A stretch of DNA of 64,000 nucleotides, from assembly GCF_005886805.2 (NCBI RefSeq), contig NZ_CP045429.1, positions 1,954,501-2,018,500 of the forward strand, in the 5' to 3' direction. The notes beneath the pieces are model-generated. The model made no database searches, had not been told where the DNA came from, and saw nothing but the letters and a program-made list of their open reading frames with translations. Shown piece after piece: positions 9,760 to 21,385 of this stretch (its first letter is position 1; every line of letters starts with the position of its first letter). Both the position numbers and the translations under genes were made by a program. The DNA is from Pseudoalteromonas rubra (GTDB lineage Bacteria; Pseudomonadota; Gammaproteobacteria; Enterobacterales; Alteromonadaceae).

Positions 9760-11060
9760 CTAGCTGGGTACTTACTTGGCTTTGGTTTTATGGCTCGAGG
9801 ATAGACCCGATCTTCTCGTCGTGTCGGCAGCTCAAAGTGACCCAATGTTTGTATTAACATCTCATAGTGTTTTGGGATGTTTCCCGGGCTGGCGAGGGGG
9901 AGTCGCCCTAAGTAACTTAATATCGCGTTGGCGCAATTACTAAAGCTTAATTGGTTGGCCCATATTCCTTTACGAGATGCCGCTTGAGTCATCACCTGAC
10001 GCAGCAAGTTGTACCCCAGGAGTAAGCCCCACAGCTCTTGCTCAACCATATCTGATTTTTTGCTTCTCAGCGTATATTCATTGTTTAAAAGTGTCTGCTT
10101 GATTTCTCTATAACCCAATTCTATTTCCCAGCGGTGGCTGTAAAGCTCAACTATTTCTTCGCCAGGAAACCTCTGTGCATCTATCATCGATGTGAGTATT
10201 TGATATTCTTTGTTTTTAATTTTCTTCGTCACAAGTCGGGCTTCTACATACGCAGGTAAATCAGGCGATTGCTTATGAGGTTGTGGAGTTGTTTTCAAGC
10301 GCACCAACTTGTCTAAGCGACCATTAGATTTAATCACTTCAAACTGAAGCCCTTTCTTCACCGGTATTAACCAGTGCCTCTCGGTGCCATGTGTTTGCCA
10401 TTGGTGGAGCAGGTTTAATGAGTAGAATCCTTTATCGAACATCGTGAGGCTGTGGTCTGGCGTGGTGGCAACTAATTTTTCTGCCAGCTTCATTTCATTG
10501 GTTTTATATCCGCTGAAAGCACTGCTGATAAGTTGATGGCTGGTCAGCTCCATATGACACACCATTCGAATTTGTGGAAAAGCGGTTTCGCCATGCTGAT
10601 TGCTGGGGGAGCCAAAACATTCACGATTTTCAGGCGTGTCTTGAGCTCGCCAAGTAACACCGTCGACGGCCAGGAGGTTTAACCCGCACCAAGTTTCAAA
10701 GTTTGCTTGCTGATAATAATGCGCAGCCATCATTTCAAAGGCATTTTTGACACTGTCTTTACCGAGTCTTCGCCTTCCCTGAACAAGGGCGCTTGGGGCG
10801 ATTAATTTGCTATCTCCAGGCAGAGCAATTTCCATGTGGGAAGCTAAATCCCAAACCGACTGTTGACGAAAGAAGCTCATACCAATCACAGTCCACATCA
10901 CAGCCTCGAGTGGAAGCCTGCGTTTTCTGATAGTTGCAACGCCAGCGCGTTGAAAGGCTTGCTCCAGTATTTCGGCATCCAGAAAGTGATTAAGTTTTTC
11001 AAAGGTAACACTTTCGGGCAGTTGCTCAAACGCACTGCAAAAGGCTTGTTCTAAAGACAT
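9732..11060 (-). CDS. IS4-family DDE transposase
   Basis: Transposase of about 442 residues. The IS4 hallmark Y-(2)-R-(3)-E-(6)-K is visible as [15 protein letters not shown], supplying the catalytic Glu. The two Asp motifs are in [11 protein letters not shown] and [10 protein letters not shown]. The N-terminal domain ([15 protein letters not shown] ... [17 protein letters not shown]) is the IS4-type DNA-binding region. The best start is ATG 11060, with GGA 7 nt upstream. A TTG at 11072 is in frame but lies in the leader hairpin. The stop codon falls inside the left-end hairpin, only 9 bp from the element end. No frameshift is seen. Confidence 0.93.
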   Translation of the reverse strand: MSLEQAFCSAFEQLPESVTFEKLNHFLDAEILEQAFQRAGVATIRKRRLPLEAVMWTVIGMSFFRQQSVWDLASHMEIALPGDSKLIAPSALVQGRRRLGKDSVKNAFEMMAAHYYQQANFETWCGLNLLAVDGVTWRAQDTPENRECFGSPSNQHGETAFPQIRMVCHMELTSHQLISSAFSGYKTNEMKLAEKLVATTPDHSLTMFDKGFYSLNLLHQWQTHGTERHWLIPVKKGLQFEVIKSNGRLDKLVRLKTTPQPHKQSPDLPAYVEARLVTKKIKNKEYQILTSMIDAQRFPGEEIVELYSHRWEIELGYREIKQTLLNNEYTLRSKKSDMVEQELWGLLLGYNLLRQVMTQAASRKGIWANQLSFSNCANAILSYLGRLPLASPGNIPKHYEMLIQTLGHFELPTRREDRVYPRAIKPKPSKYPARKNNASQLN

Positions 11061-11095
11061 AAAAAAATCCAATATCAGAAATGATATTGGATTTT
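11061..11095 (-). terminator. Leader hairpin/terminator directly before transposase start
   Basis: A 14-bp perfect stem (11064-11077 with 11082-11095) and tetraloop, followed on the minus strand by seven T and then the transposase ATG at 11060. The GGA likely to be the ribosome-binding site lies inside the stem. RNA reading in from outside would fold it and be terminated or have the start blocked. A weak promoter-like pair (TTGACC, 16 nt, CAAAAT) upstream would start RNA inside the stem and escape it. Confidence 0.7.
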
Positions 11096-11151
11096 GAAGC
11101 CTTTAAAAGATCGGTCAACTGATCTATTTAATTCTTAACTGATCGGCATTA

Positions 11152-11162
11152 GGCTGTGAGGC
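11152..11162. repeat. Target-site duplication, right copy
   Basis: Exact second copy of GGCTGTGAGGC next to the right end of the IS. Fusing the two flanks at this repeat recreates a stem GGTGGC / GCCACC with loop TGTGAG between an A run and a T run. Confidence 0.85.
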
Positions 11163-11174
11163 CACCCTTTTTTT
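11161..11174. terminator. icd-proximal half of a terminator split by the IS
   Basis: GCCACCC plus seven T at 11161-11174 is one arm. The other arm, six A plus GGTGGC, is at 9703-9714 on the far side of the IS. Joined at the target duplication they form a bidirectional intrinsic terminator just after the icd stop codon. In the present sequence the two arms are about 1.4 kb apart. Confidence 0.65.
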
Positions 11175-11189
11175 AGAGCAATTAACGCA

Positions 11190-13570
<2,381 letters not shown>

Positions 13571-13820
13571 TGTTAGGTATTGTTACTCGTGGGCACAATA
13601 AAAATATCTAACACACCTGACGCGCCCTGAGGCATAACAAATTGGTTGGCTTGTTTGACATCGGCGGGGATTGTATCAACCAAATGACTAAGTCGCTAAT
13701 GCAATTTAATAAACATATAAAATTTTATGAACTAAGGTGGAAGAAATGAGACTAATTAACGAAGGGGATTAAGCGAGAAACAAACGTAACCCGCTTTTAG
13801 TGTGCCAAAATCTTGCAATG

Positions 13821-14039
13821 CTACACAACTTCCTCCGCTATCGGCGCGATGTTGGTAGCGTGCAGGCCTTTGGGACCTTCTTGCAGATCGAATGTTACAT
13901 CCTGACCGGCTTTAAGCGTTTTGTATCCATCCATTACAATCGTGGAGTAATGGGCAAAGATATCTTCTTCGCTGCCGTCTTCTACGATGAAACCAAACCC
14001 TTTGGCATTATTGAACCATTTGACTTTTCCGCAAGCCAT
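13821..14039 (-). CDS. cspD: Cold-shock-domain protein CspD
   Basis: A 72-residue single OB-fold nucleic-acid-binding protein. RNP1 (KGFGFI) and RNP2 (DIFAHYS) are both visible, and the N-terminus GKVKWFNNAKGFGFI is the Csp signature. It is assigned to the CspD type because of its divergent position next to clpS, as in E. coli, where CspD is a stationary-phase inhibitor of replication. The C-terminal tail is short. Confidence 0.9.
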   Translation of the reverse strand: MACGKVKWFNNAKGFGFIVEDGSEEDIFAHYSTIVMDGYKTLKAGQDVTFDLQEGPKGLHATNIAPIAEEVV

Positions 14040-14245
14040 ACTTCTACATCCTTCTATAAGTTGACTAAATTAAGTTAATCTAACCTTTGAAATTTGCTAA
14101 GCTGCCCATATGATTAATACGTCCAGCTAGGTAAAGACTGTAGTTTATTTGGCCAGACAGTCAAGTTTTTAAAGCGATTTTTTAACAATTTATTTATTTT
14201 TCAATTCAAGTTGCTTGAGTTGATAAGACAAGACTATATTTTATT

Positions 14246-14563
14246 ATGAGTGGGACAAACGAATCTGGTGTGGTTGACGCGGTCCGCGAGGAACAGAAGC
14301 AAAAGTTGCAACCGCCGCGCAAGTACAAAGTGATTTTAAACAATGACGATTACACACCAATGGATTTTGTCATTGAAGTTTTAATGACATTTTTCCGTAT
14401 GGATAGCGAAAGAGCAACTGAAGTGATGTTGAAAGTACATCACGAGGGAAAAGCGGTATGTGGACTGTATCCTGCCGACATTGCCCATACAAAGGCTGAG
14501 CAGGTAAATCGATATGCTCGGGATCACGAGCACCCGCTGCTCTGTAGTTGTGAGCAGGAATGA
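14246..14563 (+). CDS. clpS: ATP-dependent Clp protease adaptor ClpS
   Basis: Adaptor that binds N-degron substrates and delivers them to ClpAP. The 105-residue protein has a flexible N-terminal extension and the core [21 protein letters not shown], whose Asn-Asp pair and hydrophobic pocket recognise N-terminal Leu/Phe/Tyr/Trp. [16 protein letters not shown] follows. It is directly upstream of clpA (28 nt) in the conserved clpS-clpA pair. The transferases that create such N-degrons (bpt, aat) are encoded a few kb away. Confidence 0.95.
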   Translation: MSGTNESGVVDAVREEQKQKLQPPRKYKVILNNDDYTPMDFVIEVLMTFFRMDSERATEVMLKVHHEGKAVCGLYPADIAHTKAEQVNRYARDHEHPLLCSCEQE

Positions 14564-14591
14564 CCTTATATATTCTCGTTGGGGGTTGCCA

Positions 14592-16859
14592 ATGCTAAAT
14601 AAAGACTTAGAAATTACTCTGAATACCGCGTTTCGTGAGGCAAGAAATCGCCGTCACGAATTTATGACGGTAGAACATTTACTGCTCGCATTGATCGATA
14701 ACCCGTCTGCCAGTGAAGCATTGAATGCTTGTGGCGTTGACACAGAGGGGCTAAAAAAGGAGTTATCCGAATTTATTGATGAGACGACGCCGGTCATTCC
14801 AGATTTGGAAGAAGACCGTGAAACACAGCCGACACTTGGCTTTCAGCGCGTATTACAACGTGCCGTTTTCCACGTGCAGTCTTCTGGTCGTAATGAAGTG
14901 ACTGGTGTCAATGTGTTAGTGGCGATTTTCTCTGAGCAGGAAAGTCAGGCTGTGTATTTGCTGAAAAAAGCAGATGTCAGCCGATTGGATATTGTTAATT
15001 ATATTAGTCATGGTATTTCGAAATCGGACGACGAAGTTGAGCCGGAAGATAACGAAGAAATCCATGAAGAGAGTCACGAAGCTGCGTCTGAAGAAAAAAC
15101 CAAATTGGAGAACTTCACCGCCAATTTGAACGTGCTGGCCAAAGCGGGTCAAATTGATCCTTTGGTTGGGCGCGATCAGGAAGTAGAAAGGACCATTCAG
15201 GTCCTATGCCGCAGAAAGAAAAACAATCCACTGCTGGTCGGTGAGGCAGGTGTTGGTAAAACGGCGATTGCTGAGGGCTTGGCATATCGGATTGTTAATG
15301 AGCTGGTGCCAGAAGTGATTGCCGATGCTGTGGTGTATTCACTGGATATGGGCGCATTACTTGCCGGGACTAAGTATCGGGGTGACTTTGAAAAGCGTTT
15401 CAAAGCATTGCTGAAGGAATTACAAGCAAAACCGAATGCCATCTTATTCATCGATGAAATTCACACTATCATAGGGGCTGGAGCGGCGTCAGGTGGTGTG
15501 ATGGACGCCTCAAACTTGATTAAGCCTTTACTATCAAGTGGTCAGCTCCGTTGCTTAGGGTCAACTACGTATTCTGAATTTAAAAACATTTTCGAAAAAG
15601 ATCGTGCCCTGGTGCGGCGTTTCCAGAAAATTGATGTAGTAGAGCCGAGTGTAGCTGATACCGCGAAAATTCTTAGCGGTCTGAAAGAACGTTACGAAGA
15701 ACACCATGGTATCCGATATACCCAAAAAGCGTTGAAGGCAGCTGCTGAGCTGAGCGCAAAGTACATTAATGAGCGTCACTTGCCTGATAAAGCCATCGAC
15801 GTGATTGATGAAGCGGGTGCAAACCAGCGTCTGTTGCCAGCTTCTCGACGTAAAAAAACGATTGGTGTTGCTGATATTGAGCAGATAGTGTCTAAGATTG
15901 CACGCATTCCTCAGCAGAATGTGTCATCAAGCGACAAAGAAGTGCTTAAGAATTTGGATCGTAATCTGAAGATGCTTGTCTTTGGTCAGGATGAATCCAT
16001 TGATGCGCTGACTTCTGCCATTCGTTTATCACGCTCAGGGTTGGGCAGTGAGGATAAGCCAATTGGTTCATTCTTGTTTGCGGGCCCAACTGGGGTTGGT
16101 AAAACGGAAGTGACTAAGCAACTGGCGAAGTGTATGGGCATTGAGTTTGTGCGCTTTGACATGTCTGAGTACTCTGAGCGCCATGCGGTGAGCAGATTGA
16201 TTGGTGCGCCTCCTGGATATGTTGGCTTCGAACAGGGCGGTTTGCTGACCGATTCGGTGATTAAGCATCCACACTCTGTAGTGTTACTGGATGAAATTGA
16301 AAAAGCGCATCCGGATATCTACAACATCTTATTACAGGTTATGGATCACGGTACACTGACCGATAATAACGGTCGTAAAGCCGATTTCCGCAACGTAATT
16401 GTGGTGATGACAACCAATGCGGGTGTTCAGGAAACCGTGCGCCAATCTATTGGTTTCCAGCAGCAGGATCATTCGCACGATGCTATGGTTGAGATCAATA
16501 AGGTGTTTACACCTGAGTTCAGAAACCGTCTGGATAATATTATTTGGTTTAACCACCTTGAGAAAGACGTTATCTTGCAGGTTGTCGATAAGTTTATTGT
16601 TGAACTACAGGCGCAGCTTGATAAGAAATCTGTCTGTCTTGATCTGACCAATGAAGCGAGAGATTGGCTGTCAGACATCGGTTACGACAAGTCCATGGGC
16701 GCGCGTCCAATGGCCAGGGTGATACAGGACAACCTTAAAAAGCCGCTTGCTAATGAGATTTTGTTTGGTGAGCTGGTTGATGGTGGGACTGTCACTATAT
16801 CTGTTAAAGATAAGAAGCTGTCGTTTAAGTTCGAGTCTAATGTGGTTGAACCTGCTTAA
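14592..16859 (+). CDS. clpA: ATP-dependent Clp protease ATP-binding subunit ClpA
   Basis: AAA+ unfoldase that feeds substrates to ClpP. It has an N-terminal Clp repeat domain (FREARNRRHEFMTVEHLLLA), then an acidic linker. D1 carries Walker A GEAGVGKTAIAEGL and Walker B ILFIDEIHTIIGAG. D2 carries Walker A GPTGVGKTEVTKQL and the D2-small domain. With ATG 14592 (MLNKDLEITLN) the protein is 755 residues, close to E. coli ClpA (758). The longer frame from 14514 would overlap clpS and is not supported. A strong terminator follows. Confidence 0.96.
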   Translation: MLNKDLEITLNTAFREARNRRHEFMTVEHLLLALIDNPSASEALNACGVDTEGLKKELSEFIDETTPVIPDLEEDRETQPTLGFQRVLQRAVFHVQSSGRNEVTGVNVLVAIFSEQESQAVYLLKKADVSRLDIVNYISHGISKSDDEVEPEDNEEIHEESHEAASEEKTKLENFTANLNVLAKAGQIDPLVGRDQEVERTIQVLCRRKKNNPLLVGEAGVGKTAIAEGLAYRIVNELVPEVIADAVVYSLDMGALLAGTKYRGDFEKRFKALLKELQAKPNAILFIDEIHTIIGAGAASGGVMDASNLIKPLLSSGQLRCLGSTTYSEFKNIFEKDRALVRRFQKIDVVEPSVADTAKILSGLKERYEEHHGIRYTQKALKAAAELSAKYINERHLPDKAIDVIDEAGANQRLLPASRRKKTIGVADIEQIVSKIARIPQQNVSSSDKEVLKNLDRNLKMLVFGQDESIDALTSAIRLSRSGLGSEDKPIGSFLFAGPTGVGKTEVTKQLAKCMGIEFVRFDMSEYSERHAVSRLIGAPPGYVGFEQGGLLTDSVIKHPHSVVLLDEIEKAHPDIYNILLQVMDHGTLTDNNGRKADFRNVIVVMTTNAGVQETVRQSIGFQQQDHSHDAMVEINKVFTPEFRNRLDNIIWFNHLEKDVILQVVDKFIVELQAQLDKKSVCLDLTNEARDWLSDIGYDKSMGARPMARVIQDNLKKPLANEILFGELVDGGTVTISVKDKKLSFKFESNVVEPA

Positions 16860-16876
16860 CCTCGACTTAAGATGAC

Positions 16877-16908
16877 AAAAAGCCCGGCAATCGCCGGGCT
16901 TTTTGTTT
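16877..16908. terminator. Bidirectional intrinsic terminator between clpA and infA
   Basis: AAAAAGCCCGGC / GCCGGGCTTTTT, a 12-bp perfect stem with an AATC loop, with A and T runs on both sides. It serves the convergent ends of clpA (+) and infA (-). Confidence 0.92.
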
Positions 16909-16961
16909 TAATCGTCTCTTTGTATCCGCTTAGTGTGGTAAGCGTTACTGAGCTGGGCGAA

Positions 16962-17207
<246 letters not shown>

Positions 17208-17272
17208 TTAACGGTGCAGATTTTGCCGAAAAGCGCGCGATAAGTAAAGGCAGGAGCGCTTATTTTTGTAAT

Positions 17273-17977
17273 CTAAATGTTTACCCAGACATCGCTTTTG
17301 AACTGTTGTGCAGGTAAATATTGTTGCTTATAGCGCATTTTGGCGCAGGCATCTATCTGGTAACCAAGATAGAGGTACGCTTTATCATGTTGGCGGGCAA
17401 AGTCTAATTGGGCCATGATCATGATAGTCCCCAGGCTCAATTGAGCATATTCGGGGTCAAAAAAAGTATAGATAGCCGATAGAGCGGTGGGCATTGTATC
17501 CGTGACTGCAACGGCTATGAGCTGGTCTCTGTGCCACAGCTCTATGAAAGTGATGGGCAGCCAGCGACAAAACAAAAAGCTCTCGTACTGTAGCCGGTTG
17601 GGCGGATACATAGAGCCATCGCTGTGGCGCATAGTGATATATTTTTCGTATAACTGATAATAGTCAGGTTGTTCCTGAGTACTGTATTCAAAGCGAAACT
17701 CTGGGTTTATTTTATTCCACTTGCGCTTTTGTGAGCGCGAAGGGGTATACGCATCTGCAAGTACACGTACTGACTGGCAGGCATGACAGGCAGGGCAGTG
17801 TGGACGATATATCTGATCGCCACTACGGCGAAAACCAAATGAGAGCAAGGTCTCAAAACGGGATGGTGTATAGCAGTTGCTATCCAGGATAACTAACAAC
17901 TGCTCTTTTCTGTCTGCGAGGTAACTGCAATCAAACTGTTGGCTCAGTCCAATTTTTGAAGGGAAATGTTCAGTCAT
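17273..17977 (-). CDS. bpt: Aspartate/glutamate leucyltransferase (arginyltransferase family)
   Basis: Bpt/Ate1-family enzyme that transfers Leu from Leu-tRNA to N-terminal Asp or Glu, making destabilising N-termini for ClpS-ClpAP. The 234-residue protein has the N-terminal Cys cluster (YRPHCPACHACQSVRV), the segment MRHSDGSMYPP and LYLGYQIDACAKMRYK near the C-terminus, all typical of the family. The start ATG overlaps the end of aat by 8 bp, so the two N-degron transferases are co-translated. Confidence 0.94.
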   Translation of the reverse strand: MTEHFPSKIGLSQQFDCSYLADRKEQLLVILDSNCYTPSRFETLLSFGFRRSGDQIYRPHCPACHACQSVRVLADAYTPSRSQKRKWNKINPEFRFEYSTQEQPDYYQLYEKYITMRHSDGSMYPPNRLQYESFLFCRWLPITFIELWHRDQLIAVAVTDTMPTALSAIYTFFDPEYAQLSLGTIMIMAQLDFARQHDKAYLYLGYQIDACAKMRYKQQYLPAQQFKSDVWVNI

Positions 17978-18686
17978 ATATCGCCCTCAATGGTTGCGGA
18001 TGCCACATCGATTCAGGCACTTGATAATGGCTTGCTGTCTTAAGTTTAGCTAAAAATTCTCTTCGTGAGATGACTTTTGCACCTAAAGACACCAAATAAG
18101 GGTTCTCCAGCTGACAGTCTATGAAATGGGCACCATGGCGCTTGAGCCAGTTGACCAATGCCCACATAGCTAGTTTGGAAGCATCTGGTTTGCGGTAAAA
18201 CATTGACTCACCGCAAAAAACACCATTTAACATCACGCCATATAAACCGCCAATCAGGGTGCTCTCGTGCCACACTTCAACGCTGTGTACGAACCCTTCA
18301 TCATGGGCTCTCAGATAAGCATCGAGCATGGCACTGTTAATCCAGGTACCTTCTTTATCAAGCCGTTGTTCTCTGCATGCCTTAATAACCTGGTCAAATG
18401 CTGTGTTAACAGTAACCTGCGGCGCAAGTTTTCGCATCGACTTTTTGAGTGAACGGCTGACATGGAACTCATTTAAGTCGAGGATCCCCCGTTCGCTCGG
18501 CGTCCACCACATAATGGGCTCTCGTTCATTGAACCAGGGGAAAATACCTTGCTGATAGGCGCGACGCAGCCTTGTGGTACTCAGGCATCCACCTACGGCC
18601 AGCAGCCCATCTGGATCTTTGAGTGCAAAATGGCAGGGAGGAAAAATAAAATCGGTAGCAGACAGATGAAACAATTGCTGAGTCAT
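17970..18686 (-). CDS. aat: Leucyl/phenylalanyl-tRNA-protein transferase
   Basis: Adds Leu or Phe to proteins with N-terminal Lys or Arg. The 238-residue protein has the family segments FPPCHFALKDPDGLLAVGG, GIFPWFNEREPIMWWTPSERG, GLYGVMLNGVFCGESMF and IDCQLENPYLVSLGA. It is co-operonic with bpt (8-bp overlap). Together with clpS and clpA nearby, the window encodes nearly the whole N-degron route except ClpP. Confidence 0.96.
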   Translation of the reverse strand: MTQQLFHLSATDFIFPPCHFALKDPDGLLAVGGCLSTTRLRRAYQQGIFPWFNEREPIMWWTPSERGILDLNEFHVSRSLKKSMRKLAPQVTVNTAFDQVIKACREQRLDKEGTWINSAMLDAYLRAHDEGFVHSVEVWHESTLIGGLYGVMLNGVFCGESMFYRKPDASKLAMWALVNWLKRHGAHFIDCQLENPYLVSLGAKVISRREFLAKLKTASHYQVPESMWHPQPLRAIYD

Positions 18687-18771
18687 ATTCGCGGATCTAA
18701 ATTACAAACTAAAAACCTCGGTGATGAAGTCAGTTTAACCTATTTTCGCCTGGGCGTGGGCATTTTGTATT

Positions 18772-18801
18772 GGAAGACGTGTGTGAAGTCACACGTCTTC
18801 C
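18772..18801. other. Hairpin downstream of trxB
   Basis: A perfect 12-bp inverted repeat GGAAGACGTGTG / CACACGTCTTCC with a 6-nt loop, 8 bp past the trxB stop codon. No T run follows on the minus strand, so it is a weak terminator candidate or an mRNA 3'-end stabiliser. Confidence 0.55.
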
Positions 18802-18809
18802 TGCAGGCG

Positions 18810-19787
<978 letters not shown>

Positions 19788-20020
19788 TTATCTTCTCTAG
19801 TTAGTGCTGCCGATTCTATGAATTTCAAGCCAGAAGTAAAATAAATTGCAAAAATCGATTTTTTATAAAATGACAAGCTGTCAAATATACTGTACTTGCT
19901 GAGAATTTGCGCCACAAGCGTGTAAATGAACGGTATTTCATGACCTGAGAGTTTTTTTTTGCTATGTTCTAGGGAATTTTTCTCTGTCTATTTGACGTTA
20001 GTCTGTTTTTAAAGGTAGTT

Positions 20021-21346
20021 ATGGCATTTTGGCAGGATAAACCTGGGTTTTCACTGGAAGCGGAAAGTTGCAGAATACTCACTGACGCGAAACAGTATCA
20101 TACACAGCTTTTGACACTCATTCGCGGCGCACAGCAACGCATTTATTTAACCGCGTTGTATTTGCAAGACGATGAGGCGGGTCGTGAAATACTCTCTGCT
20201 TTACATAAGGTAGCAACAGAGCGGCCACAACTGGAGATCCATGTGCTGGTCGATTTTCATCGTGCTCAGCGTGGTCTGATAGGCGAAGCCAAATCAGAAG
20301 GTAATGCGAAGCTGTATTGTGATATGCAAGCACAGTTTGGCTCACAGGTTAAAGTTTACGGTGTGCCGGTCAAAGCAAAAGAACTATTTGGGGTACTTCA
20401 TCTTAAAGGGTTCGTGATCGATGACACTGTACTTTACAGTGGCGCCAGCATTAACAATGTCTATTTGCAGTATGGTGATAAATACCGCCTTGATCGCTAC
20501 TTTGTGATTAAGAACCCCGCACTTGCGGCAAGCTTCTGCCATTTCCTGGATACTTATTTGCTTTCCAGCGAGGCGGTTCCGAGATTGGATTTACGCCCAC
20601 TTAAACCGTTTTCAGAGTTAAAGTTGGCGCAAAAGCAGCTGATGAAGCAGCTCAAAAAAGCTCAGTACGACATGAGTGCGGCAACCGCGGAAAAGGGCTT
20701 AAATGTGCGTGCTTTTCTGGGGTTTGGTCGCCGTACTAACAAGCTAAATCGACTTATCAAAGCCTTGTTCGACACTACAGAGCGTGAGCTGTTGTTATAC
20801 ACACCTTATTTTAATTTTCCGGCTCCCTTACTGCGCTCACTGCGAAGGTTGCTCAAAGAAGGTAAGACCGTCACCATAGTGATTGGTGATAAAACCGCAA
20901 ACGACTTTTATATTTCGCCTGATCAGCCGTTTAGTCGTATTGGTGCTTTGCCTTATTTGTACGAGACCATTTTGTACAAGTTTCTTAAATCGCAAAGACG
21001 TTATCTCAATGCCGGTCAGTTGAATGTTTACTTGTGGCGCGATGGCAATAACTCATTTCATCTGAAGGGGATTAACCGGGATAATCAGGTACATCTGATG
21101 ACCGGCCATAATCTCAATCCGCGTGCCTGGGGCCTGGATATCGAAAATGGTATTCTGATAGAAGATCCTGAGCAGCAACTCGAGCAGGCCATTAGTCAGG
21201 AACGTGATGCTATTCTAGCTAACTGCACCAAACTGGCCGGTCCGCAGGATCTTGAAACAGTGGATGATTATCCATCACCAGTGAAGAAAATACTTGGCCA
21301 GGCAAAGCGGGTTAAAGTTGACTTTATTATCAAAAAGTTCATCTAA
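20021..21346 (+). CDS. pssA: CDP-diacylglycerol-serine O-phosphatidyltransferase
   Basis: Makes phosphatidylserine, the precursor of phosphatidylethanolamine, at the inner membrane surface. The 441-residue protein is of the phospholipase-D-like E. coli class (451 aa), with two HxK motifs: His127-Leu-Lys129 in VLHLKGFVIDD and HLKGINRDN near residue 350. No transmembrane helices are seen, consistent with a peripheral, ribosome-associated enzyme. It is monocistronic and followed by a terminator shared with asnB. Confidence 0.94.
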   Translation: MAFWQDKPGFSLEAESCRILTDAKQYHTQLLTLIRGAQQRIYLTALYLQDDEAGREILSALHKVATERPQLEIHVLVDFHRAQRGLIGEAKSEGNAKLYCDMQAQFGSQVKVYGVPVKAKELFGVLHLKGFVIDDTVLYSGASINNVYLQYGDKYRLDRYFVIKNPALAASFCHFLDTYLLSSEAVPRLDLRPLKPFSELKLAQKQLMKQLKKAQYDMSAATAEKGLNVRAFLGFGRRTNKLNRLIKALFDTTERELLLYTPYFNFPAPLLRSLRRLLKEGKTVTIVIGDKTANDFYISPDQPFSRIGALPYLYETILYKFLKSQRRYLNAGQLNVYLWRDGNNSFHLKGINRDNQVHLMTGHNLNPRAWGLDIENGILIEDPEQQLEQAISQERDAILANCTKLAGPQDLETVDDYPSPVKKILGQAKRVKVDFIIKKFI

Positions 21347-21350
21347 ATAC

Positions 21351-21374
21351 AAAAGGGCCTGATGGCCCTTTTTT
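21351..21374. terminator. Bidirectional terminator between pssA and asnB
   Basis: AAAAGGGCC-TGAT-GGCCCTTTTTT: a GC-rich stem with A and T flanks, between the convergent stop codons of pssA (+) and asnB (-). Confidence 0.9.
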
Positions 21375-21385
21375 ATACGCCACTG

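Larger units (their letters stand above)
9723..11151 (-). mobile_element. IS4-family insertion sequence, complete
   Basis: A 1,429-bp element bounded by imperfect terminal inverted repeats. The left end is TAATGCCAGTCAGTTAAG and the right end, read inward, is TAATGCCGATCAGTTAAG, with 16 of 18 positions identical. It is flanked by an 11-bp direct duplication and contains one intact transposase gene on the minus strand. The intact ORF, matching ends and perfect duplication suggest a recent, potentially active insertion. It has no passenger genes. Confidence 0.9.
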
